NCBI GenBank assembly: GCA_009839535.1 | Contig: VXPN01000095.1 | Coordinates: 1 to 15,548 of the forward strand | Reading direction: 5' to 3' | Length of the DNA: 15,548 nucleotides | From: Boseongicola sp. SB0662_bin_57 | Lineage (GTDB): Bacteria > Pseudomonadota > Alphaproteobacteria > Rhodobacterales > Rhodobacteraceae | In this document: positions 1 through 6,147 of the stretch, piece after piece | Layout of the letters: each line of letters opens with the position of its first letter | Position numbering within the stretch: the stretch's first letter is position 1 | Translations under genes and position numbers: made by a program | The notes under the pieces: model-generated | What the model saw: only the letters and a program-made list of their open reading frames with translations | Told to the model about the DNA's origin: nothing | Database searches by the model: none

Positions 1-94
1 CCTGTTCACGCAACCGGAATCGTGCCTATAAGCCGGACATGAAGCGCGTCGGTCAAGCAGTTGGCCATGCATGCAGCCGAAGGGTGTGAGAAAA

Positions 95-1699
95 ATGGGC
101 CAAGGTCGCGTCAACGCGCGAATGACGCTCGAAGCGCACGGAATCAAGGATCTGGGATCGGTTCACTACAACCTGATGGAGCCGGACCTGATCCAGCACG
201 CGCTTTGCCGCGAAGAAGGAACGCTCGGCCAAGGCGGGACGTTGCTGGTCAACACGGGCAAGTACACCGGCCGATCTCCGCAGGACAAGCATATCGTGAA
301 GACGCCGTCGGTCGAGAGGAGCATCTGGTGGGAAAACACCCGCGCAATGTCGCCGGAAGGCTTTGCGCGCCTTCATGCCGACATGCTGGCACACATGAAG
401 GGTCGCGACTATTTCGTGCAGGACCTGTATGCGGGCGCCGACAACGCACACCGGCTCGATGTCAGAATCGTGACCGAGCTCGCCTGGCACTCCCTCTTCA
501 TCCGGCACCTGCTTCGGCGCCCGGACAGAGACGAAATCGAGAGCTTCTCGCCTGAATTCACGGTCATCAACTGCCCGTCATTCCAGGCCGACCCGAAGCG
601 GCACGACTGCAGGACCGAAACGGTCATCGCGATGGATTTCGAACAGAGGATCGTTCTCATCGGCGGGACCGAATATGCCGGCGAGAACAAGAAGTCCGTG
701 TTTTCCGTTCTCAACTACATCCTGCCCGAAAGGGGCGTGATGCCGATGCACTGTTCGGCCAACCATGCGGTGGGAAACCAGATCGATTCGGCGGTGTTCT
801 TCGGTCTTTCGGGCACGGGCAAGACCACGCTCTCGGCCGATCCGGGCCGCATCCTGATAGGTGACGACGAGCATGGCTGGTCGGACCGGGGCATCTTCAA
901 TCTCGAAGGCGGCTGCTATGCCAAGACCATCGACCTCAACCGCGAAGCCGAGCCGGAGATCTACGACACTTGCTTCAAGTTCGGCACCGTCATCGAGAAC
1001 ATGGTCTTCGATCCAGAAACCAGGGAGCTTGATTTCGGCGACGACAGCCTGACCGCCAACATGCGGTGCGCCTATCCGATGAACTACATTTCCAACGCGT
1101 CGGAGTCCGCGCTGGGCGGCCACCCGAAGAACGTGGTCATGCTGACCTGCGACGCCTTCGGGATCCTCCCGCCGATCGCGCGCCTGACTCCTGCGCAGGC
1201 AATGTATCACTTCCTGTCGGGCTTCACGTCCAAGGTCGCCGGCACGGAACGCGGGGTCACGGAGCCGGAACCGACGTTTTCGACATGCTTTGGCGCCCCG
1301 TTCATGCCGAGGCGGCCAGAAACCTACGGGGCGTTGCTGCGCGAGAAGATCGCCCGCCACGGCACGACCTGCTGGCTGGTCAATACAGGCTGGACAGGCG
1401 GCGCCTTCGGCACCGGCTCGCGCATGCCGATCAAGGCAACCCGGGCGCTCCTTTCGGCCGTGCTTGACGGCTCGCTTGAACATTCGCAATTCCGCAAGGA
1501 CGTGAACTTCGGCTTCGAGGTGCCCGTCAGCGTGACGGCGAGTGCCGTGCCGGACATCCTGCTGGACCCACGCCGGACCTGGGACGACGGCGCTGCCTAC
1601 GATGCGCAAGCGAAGAAACTGATCGAGATGTTTGCAAAGAACTTCGAGCAATACGAGGCCCATATCGACAGCGCCGTGAAGGCGGTCGCGATCAGCTGA
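95..1699 (+). CDS. pckA: Phosphoenolpyruvate carboxykinase (ATP)
   Basis: Converts oxaloacetate plus ATP to phosphoenolpyruvate, CO2 and ADP in the cytosol, the entry step of gluconeogenesis from TCA intermediates. The sequence shows the PEPCK P-loop GLSGTGKTTLS (about residues 237-247 from this start), followed by the metal-binding IGDDEHGW motif and the conserved stretches NCPSF, GGTEYAGE and NTGWTGG. At 534 aa it has the usual full length of the bacterial ATP-type enzyme. An in-frame ATG at 71 would add eight residues. I prefer the ATG at 95 because GAAGGG lies about 10 nt upstream and because MGQGRVN resembles the N-terminus of Rhodobacteraceae homologues as I remember them. The gene stands alone and convergent to the SDR gene. 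The reading frame is intact. Identity is very secure; the start is less so. Confidence 0.97.
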   Translation: MGQGRVNARMTLEAHGIKDLGSVHYNLMEPDLIQHALCREEGTLGQGGTLLVNTGKYTGRSPQDKHIVKTPSVERSIWWENTRAMSPEGFARLHADMLAHMKGRDYFVQDLYAGADNAHRLDVRIVTELAWHSLFIRHLLRRPDRDEIESFSPEFTVINCPSFQADPKRHDCRTETVIAMDFEQRIVLIGGTEYAGENKKSVFSVLNYILPERGVMPMHCSANHAVGNQIDSAVFFGLSGTGKTTLSADPGRILIGDDEHGWSDRGIFNLEGGCYAKTIDLNREAEPEIYDTCFKFGTVIENMVFDPETRELDFGDDSLTANMRCAYPMNYISNASESALGGHPKNVVMLTCDAFGILPPIARLTPAQAMYHFLSGFTSKVAGTERGVTEPEPTFSTCFGAPFMPRRPETYGALLREKIARHGTTCWLVNTGWTGGAFGTGSRMPIKATRALLSAVLDGSLEHSQFRKDVNFGFEVPVSVTASAVPDILLDPRRTWDDGAAYDAQAKKLIEMFAKNFEQYEAHIDSAVKAVAIS

Positions 1700-1712
1700 C
1701 CCCGGCTTGAGC

Positions 1713-1785
1713 TGGCATTGACATGCCAAGATCCTTGCCGTCCTGGCGTGAACGCCTGCATTGGCACGAACCGTGGCAGGACGGC
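1713..1785 (+). terminator. Hairpin cluster after pckA, possible terminator
   Basis: Fourteen bases after the pckA stop there is a perfect 6-bp stem, TGGCAT/ATGCCA (1713-1718 and 1723-1728), with a TGAC loop. A second inverted repeat follows, GCCGTCCTG at 1737-1745 and CAGGACGGC at 1777-1785, with the small stem GGCGT/ACGCC (1745-1756) overlapping its left arm. None has a good U-tract, so this is not a textbook intrinsic terminator. Its place between two convergent genes makes transcription termination or mRNA 3'-end protection the simplest role. From 1786 to the SDR stop at 1970 I see nothing else; the short frames there look like noise. Confidence 0.35.
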
Positions 1786-1969
1786 GCCAAGACAAGCTCC
1801 AAAATCCTCGGGAGTTCCAATTGATCCCACCTGGCGGTCAGACATGCAATGTTGGCTTGAGCGAGGTCAATGCGCAGCATGTCGCAACAGGAGTTTCGGC
1901 AATTCCTCCGACAATCTATTGGTCCAGGAAGCGCCAGCCGCCTCCAATTGCCAGCTCCGGCCTCATGTT

Positions 1970-2779
1970 TCAGCTCTTGGGAGAAGGGGGACGGGCAAGG
2001 TCTTCGTTCGGATCCCCCCGGATCGTGATGCCGCCGTCAACCACCAACGTTGAGCCGGTGATGAACCCTGAATCCGCATCAGCGAGAAACGCAGCCGCGC
2101 GTGCGATTTCATCCGGCCTGCCCCATCGGCCCACGGGCGTTCTTTCGGCAAAGCCGTCCTTGTCCAGAATTCCGGCATCCGCGCGATCCAGAAGCGTCTG
2201 GGTCGCAATGTAGCCGGGCAGGATCGCGTTGACGGTGATTCCATCGCGCGCAGTCTCCAGCGCCAACGCCTCCGTGATCCCGAGGATCGCCTTTTTCGCC
2301 GTCACATATGCCAGCCTGTAGGGCACGGCGAGCTTGGCATTTCCGGACGAAACGTTGATGATCCGCCCGAACTTTGCCTCACGCATTGCCGATGTCACCA
2401 GCCGTGCCCAGTTGACCGCGCCACGCACGTGAACGGCAAGCAACTGATCAAAATGCTCGGGCGGCAGCTCTTCGATCCGCCCGAGTCGCTGCGACATGAT
2501 GCCGGCATTGTTCAACAGCACGGAGACTGGCCCGAATTCCGAGACAATCCTGTCGTGAGCAGCGCGACAGCTTTCGAGATCGGCGACATCTGCAGTCGCC
2601 GCCAACGTCTCGCCACCACTCGCTTCGGCAATCGACGCGGCGGCAACGCAGGCCCTTTCCTCGTCCAGGTCAACAATGGCGGTCCGGTAACCGTCGGCGG
2701 CAAAACGCTTCGCAATGGCGTATCCAATGCCCGCTGCAGCCCCGGTTACAACCACCACATTGCCTGAAGAGCTTGACAC
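1970..2779 (-). CDS. SDR-family NAD(P)-dependent oxidoreductase
   Basis: A classical short-chain dehydrogenase/reductase of 269 aa, predicted to oxidise or reduce an alcohol/ketone substrate in the cytosol with NAD(P). The Rossmann motif TGAAAGIG is at residues 12-19, the structural NNAG at 90-93, the catalytic serine in NVSSG (S145) and the YxxxK pair at Y158/K162, giving the normal 13-residue Ser-Tyr spacing. Asp37 at the end of the second strand (VDLDE) suggests NAD preference, an inference from the family. I chose the GTG at 2779 because it lies ten codons before the glycine motif. The frame is open further upstream, but that part overlaps the ISAs1 remnant and does not look like SDR sequence. 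The C-terminus has a polar proline-rich tail. The substrate is unknown, and no partner gene is adjacent. Confidence 0.88.
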   Translation of the reverse strand: MSSSSGNVVVVTGAAAGIGYAIAKRFAADGYRTAIVDLDEERACVAAASIAEASGGETLAATADVADLESCRAAHDRIVSEFGPVSVLLNNAGIMSQRLGRIEELPPEHFDQLLAVHVRGAVNWARLVTSAMREAKFGRIINVSSGNAKLAVPYRLAYVTAKKAILGITEALALETARDGITVNAILPGYIATQTLLDRADAGILDKDGFAERTPVGRWGRPDEIARAAAFLADADSGFITGSTLVVDGGITIRGDPNEDLARPPSPKS

Positions 2780-2862
2780 GCGCCTTGATCCCAATCCTGA
2801 CCCGACGTGATGTCCGAAGGGCTCACTGCAGGTAGCATCGTGACCGACAGCGATGCAAATGC

Positions 2863-3205
2863 TTAAGCGAACGGGTGCACCTGCCCGACCCCGGGGAAGG
2901 AAAGCCTGTGCACCTGATCGGTGAAGACCCAGACTTCGCGCTGCTCGATCTGCCCGTGCTCCGGCTACGGCGAGCGGGTCGCGAAGTCCGCTGGCCTCAC
3001 GCACTGCGAGGCGAAGTGGCCCCTGATCTCCTTGAGCAGGTTCCTCTGGTTGGGCTTGGCGACGAACATGAAGTGGGCGCCCCGGGCCGTGCAGGCACGC
3101 GGAGACCGCCGTCTGTGAGAAAAGGGCGTCGGCGGTGACGGTGCGGCCCGCGATATCGGGGACGAAGTCCATGGCCGGGATGAAGGCGCCGATCTCGTCG
3201 GTGGC
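2863..3205 (-). pseudogene. ISAs1-family transposase, C-terminal remnant
   Basis: The minus strand carries the C-terminal part of an ISAs1-type DDE transposase. It reads ATDEIGAFIPAMD, then VTADALF with a catalytic Asp, then ARGAHFMFVAKPNQRNLLKEI, and ends with HGQIEQREVWVFT and a stop at 2863-2865. It is broken three ways. The N-terminal half is missing, cut at about 3205 next to an in-frame TAG. An apparent 1-bp insertion near 3086-3088 shifts the frame between the Asp motif and the GAHFMF segment. An in-frame TAG at 2965-2967 interrupts the region before HGQIEQ. No terminal inverted repeats were recognised. The 83 bp between this remnant and the SDR start (2780-2862) hold nothing I can identify. 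Confidence 0.8.
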
Positions 3206-3225
3206 CTAAACGGCCCGAAGCTGGA

Positions 3226-3477
3226 TATGTCGAGAGTACCGCCTATCGTCAACCGATTGACCGGGCGGGGCTGGCTGGCATTTTCGGCAAGAAAATCAGT
3301 CGCGACCTGATCTCAAGACTCAGGTATCAAAAGTTGATACCCAACGGCCCTCCTGCTCCAAGGCTAGGTGCGCAACATACTGTTGTGACGACGCTTCAAT
3401 TTCTCGCGACGTTCGATCTGCAGACTTTGCGGGACTTGCCGGAACTTCATGGTCGGGACGAGTTGTTGGGATCATTG
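3226..3477 (+). pseudogene. ScpB-like segregation protein, C-terminal fragment
   Basis: This frame reads like the second winged-helix half of ScpB, the kleisin-associated subunit of the SMC-ScpAB chromosome condensation complex. Recognisable segments in order are AYRQPIDRAGL, IFGKKISRDLISRL, LIPNGPPAPRLGA, VVTTLQFLATF and LRDLPEL, matching the family pattern AYxQPxTR, SRDxIxxLR, GPRxPxPGA, TYVTTxxFLxxFG and LRDLP. The N-terminal domain is absent, there is no plausible start codon, and the frame runs out of homology around 3477 and into the vapB promoter. It starts where the ISAs1 fragment stops, so the gene was probably cut by that element or a later deletion. ScpB paralogues are known on alphaproteobacterial replicons, so a plasmid origin is possible but unproven. 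Confidence 0.7.
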
Positions 3478-3487
3478 GCAACATCAC

Positions 3488-3516
3488 TTTACAATCCCGA
3501 ACGGAGAACGTATATA
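3488..3516 (+). promoter_or_regulatory. Predicted vapBC promoter
   Basis: TTTACA (3488-3493) and TATATA (3511-3516) are separated by 17 bp, a good match to a sigma-70-type promoter; TATACT at 3513-3518 is an alternative -10. Transcription would start about 20 bp before the vapB ATG. The -10 element lies inside the palindromic operator, so antitoxin binding should block RNA polymerase. This is predicted from sequence only. Confidence 0.6.
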
Positions 3517-3531
3517 CTATGCAGTATATAC
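3510..3531. promoter_or_regulatory. Palindromic VapB operator
   Basis: A perfect 9-bp inverted repeat, GTATATACT (3510-3518) and AGTATATAC (3523-3531), surrounds a 4-bp ATGC centre. It ends 16 bp before the vapB start and covers the -10 region. AT-rich palindromes of this kind are the usual binding sites of AbrB-type VapB antitoxins and VapBC complexes, giving conditional autorepression of the operon. The symmetry is directly visible; the binding protein is inferred from position. Confidence 0.7.
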
Positions 3532-3547
3532 ATCTCGCGAGGTCAAC

Positions 3548-3808
3548 ATGACTCAGGTGGCAAAAGTCTTCAAGTCCGGAAACTCTCAGGCAGTCCGTCT
3601 GCCGAAGGAGTTTCGCTTTAGCGTTGGTGAAGTTGAAGTTTCACGAGAGGGAGAAGCGATCATTCTTCGCCCACATCCGGAAAGCAATCGTGGTTGGAGT
3701 TCGCTAAGATCCGCTCTGAAGCGTGGTGTGAGCGACGACTTCATGAAAGAAGGGCGAGAGCAGCCTGCTGAAAGAGATCGAGCCGATCTGGACAAGATCT
3801 TCAACTGA
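3548..3808 (+). CDS. vapB: VapB-type antitoxin (AbrB/VagC-like)
   Basis: An 86-aa antitoxin expected to bind and neutralise the VapC toxin encoded directly after it and to repress the operon. The N-terminal ~45 residues form an AbrB/SpoVT swapped-hairpin DNA-binding domain (AKVFKSGNSQAVRLPKEFRF, then VEVSREGEAIILRP). The charged C-terminal tail, rich in Arg, Glu and Asp, is the usual toxin-wrapping segment. The ATG at 3548 is favoured because GAGGT (3539-3543) sits just upstream and the promoter and operator precede it; an upstream start at 3449 would lie before the promoter. The stop and the vapC start overlap in TGATG. Base composition here is less GC-rich than in the flanking metabolic genes, which suggests horizontal acquisition. 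Confidence 0.9.
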   Translation: MTQVAKVFKSGNSQAVRLPKEFRFSVGEVEVSREGEAIILRPHPESNRGWSSLRSALKRGVSDDFMKEGREQPAERDRADLDKIFN

Positions 3809-4212
3809 TGCGGTTTTTGTTTGATACGAGTGCCGTCATATCACTGCTCGGACAGAAGTCCGATGCTCTGATCGATCGCGTGCTGGACTGCTCTGAGGGC
3901 GAGATCGGCATTCCCGCGATAGTATCGCACGAACTCTGCTTTGGTGCTTACAAGAGCCAGAAAGTCTTATTTAATCTTGAGACGATCAGACTGCTTTTGA
4001 GAGACTTCGTTGTCCTGCCCTTCGACGAAGAGGACTCCCGCCAGGCCGGTGAGGTTAGGGCAAAGCTAAATGAAGCGGGGAGCCCAATTGGTCCCTACGA
4101 TGTGTTGATCGCCGGGCAGGCAAGAGCCCGTGATCTCATTCTCATAAGCAACAACGTTCGAGAATTCGAACGTGTACCTGATCTTCGGCTGGAAGACTGG
4201 ACAGTGTCGTGA
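3808..4212 (+). CDS. vapC: VapC-type PIN-domain ribonuclease toxin
   Basis: A 134-aa PIN-domain toxin. VapC proteins are Mg2+-dependent endoribonucleases that cleave tRNA or rRNA when the antitoxin is degraded. The acidic active site is visible: D6 in FLFDTSAVI, E42 in VSHELCFG and D98 in PIGPYDVLIAGQA, followed by ISNNVREFERVPDLRLEDW, the standard end of the fold, where the fourth position is Asn as in many VapC proteins. Length is normal and the frame intact, so the toxin is probably functional. Its start overlaps the vapB stop by one base, giving translational coupling. A GTG in its last codons opens the GHKL ATPase fragment that follows. The target RNA cannot be predicted. Confidence 0.92.
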   Translation: MRFLFDTSAVISLLGQKSDALIDRVLDCSEGEIGIPAIVSHELCFGAYKSQKVLFNLETIRLLLRDFVVLPFDEEDSRQAGEVRAKLNEAGSPIGPYDVLIAGQARARDLILISNNVREFERVPDLRLEDWTVS

Positions 4213-4310
4213 AGAAAGTGCCGTTCAAGGATTCCGCTAGGGCCGCACGCCTCATTGGCCGTGAAGACATCGCAGCGTCGCAGGGCACAGTGACAGAGCT
4301 TGTCAAGAAC
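4209..4310 (+). pseudogene. GHKL (Bergerat-fold) ATPase, N-terminal fragment
   Basis: The GTG at 4209 overlaps the vapC stop in a GTGA junction and opens about 34 codons: KKVPFKDSARAARLIGRED and then GTVTELVKN. This resembles the extreme N-terminus of HSP90/histidine-kinase-like ATPases that start with ARxARLIGRENV and an ELVKNSYDADA N-box. The homology stops exactly at ELVKN, where the IS6-type inverted repeat begins at 4311, so the rest of the gene was lost at the IS boundary. The overlap with vapC suggests it was once co-transcribed with the toxin-antitoxin pair. The family call rests on a short stretch. Confidence 0.6.
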
Positions 4311-4874
4311 GGTTCTGTTGCACAAATTTACCGGAGTTGCCGGGTGTGTGATCTGGCACCGCCTTTCCTCAAAGTCCTTACTGGATGGCGATTTGTTCAA
4401 GTTCCGATCCATGCAGCGACATCAACTCGCTCATCATCTCTGGCCCGATCCCGAAGGCACGTTCGACAAGACGCACTTCGCCCCTGATGCCGGGTTGAAG
4501 CTGGAAGTCGCTGGCCTGCTTCTTCCGGAGTGCGCGCATGACCTCGAAGCCCTTGATCGTGGCTCAGGCCGCCTTCATTGACTTGAAGCCAAGGGTCGGG
4601 CTGATCAGGCGCTCGATCTTGCCATGGTCGGCCTCGACGACGCTCTTGAGGCAATTCACCTGTCTGGTCTGTTGCGAAGGGCGTTTGCCCTCCTTCTTCA
4701 TCTCCCGAATGGCCTGGCCGTAGCGTCCCGCCTTGCCCGTGCTGATCACGCACGGCTCTTGCCAATCCCTGCATCCGCGCAGCGCCTTGCCCAGGAACCG
4801 CCTGACGGCGTTGGCATGGCTGGTCTGCGACGGGTGGAAGTCGACGGTGTCGCAACGGCTGTCGACCGCGCGCG
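4311..4874 (-). mobile_element. IS6-family insertion sequence, truncated
   Basis: One end is preserved: GGTTCTGTTGCACAAATTT at 4311-4329 closely resembles the terminal inverted repeat of IS6/IS26-family elements (GGxxCTGTTGCAAA). It lies 50 bp beyond the transposase stop, as expected for the 3' end of these IS. The other end is missing; transposase homology stops at about 4866-4874, where a zeta-toxin-like fragment begins. Unrelated gene fragments on the two sides point to an IS-mediated deletion or adjacent rearrangement. The element cannot move by itself. Confidence 0.8.
4378..4874 (-). pseudogene. IS6-family transposase, N-truncated with nonsense codon
   Basis: The C-terminal portion of an IS240-like member of the IS6 DDE transposases. 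In order it shows RAVDSR with the first catalytic Asp, NAVRRFLGKALRGCRDW, VISTGKAGRYGQAI, VVEADHGKIERLI with the catalytic Glu, LGFKSMKAA, then TIKGFEVMRALRKKQAS and GEVRLVERAFGIGPE to a TAA at 4378-4380. The zinc-finger/HTH N-terminus is gone. A TGA at 4564-4566 interrupts the frame where functional relatives read an amino acid, probably Tyr, before ATIKGFEVMRALRK. The usual TDK motif holding the second catalytic Asp reads TGK, a further inactivating change. It is a dead transposase. Confidence 0.85.
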
Positions 4875-5047
4875 ATTGCCGCCGACAAATTGACTTGCGG
4901 GCGGGCGAACCGCCGCCTTGCATCGGCTTCCGGGACATTGTGGCCTCCAAGCGCCACCCGGTTGCGAATACGATCAAGCGCCTGGTCCGGAGTGGCGACC
5001 GACACATGGTGCAGTCGTTCGGGCCGAAACCGCCTGACGAAGTGCAT
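4874..5047 (-). pseudogene. Zeta-toxin-like P-loop kinase, C-terminal fragment
   Basis: Reading from about 5047 on the minus strand, the frame gives HHVSVATPDQALDRIRNRVA, then LGGHNVPEADARRRFARP and QVNLSAAIAR. This matches the C-terminal part of zeta-toxin/UDP-GlcNAc-kinase-like P-loop proteins, which carry a RVxxGGHxVPExxxRRRxxR segment. The Walker A N-terminal half is missing, and the tail is replaced by the IS6 transposase fragment at about 4866-4874. The right edge lies close to the terminator of the ABC operon. It cannot be a functional kinase. The match is by motif only, but the GGHNVPE signature is distinctive. Confidence 0.62.
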
Positions 5048-5062
5048 TGCTGTCAATGAAAG

Positions 5063-5087
5063 AAGGGGCGGTCCCTGACCGCCCCTT
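5063..5087 (-). terminator. Intrinsic terminator of the ABC importer operon
   Basis: A perfect 11-bp GC-rich stem, AAGGGGCGGTC (5063-5073) and GACCGCCCCTT (5077-5087), with a 3-nt loop. Read on the minus strand it lies 23 bp beyond the binding-protein stop and is followed by a pyrimidine-rich TTCTTTCATT run. It is the strongest terminator in the window and marks the end of the importer transcription unit. Confidence 0.85.
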
Positions 5088-5110
5088 TCAAGAGCGCGAT
5101 GCCTGCTGAT

Positions 5111-6121
5111 TCAGCGCATGGCCTGCGCGGCCAGGAGAATTTCCAGCGCCAGAGGCTGCATGGGCCCAAAGTCCGGAACACTGTCACGGGCGCCACCCTG
5201 CACAAGGATTTCCGCGGCGCCAGTGAGCGTGTCGTTGGTCAGGCCGGATCTCACGTCCTCGATTGCCTCTTCCAGCGAAACCCAGTCACGCATCCGCATG
5301 GCATAGGCGGCCTTTTCTGCGTCACCTTCGATGCCGGTGTCGGAATAGTATTCAAGGACGTGCGCAACGACCTTGTCCGGATCGGTCGAGTTGATGTACT
5401 CGTTCGCCCGGAATGCCGCTTCAACGAAAGCGGCTGCAGCCTTCGGGTCTTCATCCCAGAACGTCTTCGTGACAATCCAGGGCGCGATGATGTTGGCGCC
5501 GGCCATCTTGCCGTCACAGACCATGGTGTAGTTGTCCGGATCCTGCGCCAGCACGATGTCGGACGATGCCGCCGTCGTTCCTGCGCCAAGATCACCGCTT
5601 TGCAAGGACTGCAGCGTCACCGCAGGCGCCAGGGGAACGACCTCAAGCGCCCCGGGATCCGCCACGCCAAGATGCTCGGCGCAGGCATAAAGGACCTGGC
5701 TCCATGTCGAGTTCGGGACCGTGCCTACCTTGGTCCCGGCGAGCGCCTCTGCCGGTGTCTTGCCTTCAAGCACATCGTTGCGCAAGAACAGTTTCAGGTT
5801 CTGCGATTCCTTCTGCATCGCGGCCACCGAGATAAGCTGGAACTTCTCCCAGCCCGAAACTGCCGGCGGGCCGCCGGTCCATCCTGCCTGCCACTGGTTG
5901 GTCGCGCCCGTTGCAAGGGCCGCGCCACCATTGGGGAAATACTCGATGTCCACTTCAAGGCCGTTCTCGGCAAAGTAGCCAAGATCGTTCGCCAGCCACA
6001 TCGGGAAGCCTGCCTCGTTCGGCTGGCTGTTCAGGTTGACTTTTGTCTGGGCCATGGCCGCGCCGGCTACAGCAATGACGGCCACGCTCGTCGCGGCCGT
6101 TACCAATGTCTTGATCTTCAT
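5111..6121 (-). CDS. ABC transporter substrate-binding protein (NitT/TauT type)
   Basis: Periplasmic solute-binding component of the importer encoded just upstream, 336 aa. An N-terminal signal peptide is clear: MKIK, a hydrophobic core to about residue 20, then cleavage after AMA (A24|Q25). The mature protein resembles the NMT1/TauA/SsuA fold, with NEAGFPMWLANDLGYFAENG followed by VDIEYFPNGG and a first-lobe AGWTGGPPAV segment. This family binds sulfonates, sulfate esters, nitrate, pyrimidines and related anions or heterocycles; the ligand cannot be read here. The ATG has a good GAGGAG-type site seven to ten bases upstream. It is the last gene of the operon, 26 bp after the ATPase and followed by the terminator. 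The divergent sulfatase makes a sulfate ester a reasonable hypothesis, nothing more. Confidence 0.9.
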   Translation of the reverse strand: MKIKTLVTAATSVAVIAVAGAAMAQTKVNLNSQPNEAGFPMWLANDLGYFAENGLEVDIEYFPNGGAALATGATNQWQAGWTGGPPAVSGWEKFQLISVAAMQKESQNLKLFLRNDVLEGKTPAEALAGTKVGTVPNSTWSQVLYACAEHLGVADPGALEVVPLAPAVTLQSLQSGDLGAGTTAASSDIVLAQDPDNYTMVCDGKMAGANIIAPWIVTKTFWDEDPKAAAAFVEAAFRANEYINSTDPDKVVAHVLEYYSDTGIEGDAEKAAYAMRMRDWVSLEEAIEDVRSGLTNDTLTGAAEILVQGGARDSVPDFGPMQPLALEILLAAQAMR

Positions 6122-6147
6122 TTCTCTCTCTCCTCATTCATTGGGGT

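Noticed and set aside
1..94. Possible pckA promoter (TATAAG at 27-32)
   Set aside because: No acceptable -35 hexamer at the right distance; the region is too short to judge.
578..1795. 405-codon open frame on the minus strand across pckA
   Set aside because: It is the antisense shadow of a highly conserved PEPCK gene, a common effect of GC-rich codon use, and has no recognisable motifs.
2014..2027. GATCC/GGATC hairpin with a C-run loop
   Set aside because: It is inside the C-terminal coding part of the SDR gene and too small to be meaningful.
2780..3172. N-terminal extension of the SDR reading frame
   Set aside because: The frame is open but consists of out-of-frame and frameshifted ISAs1 sequence; the SDR fold is complete from the GTG at 2779.
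3334..3621. 95-codon plus-strand frame starting at TTG 3334 as an independent gene
   Set aside because: It is the ScpB-like remnant running on through the vapB promoter and into vapB in another frame; no ribosome site and no N-terminal domain.
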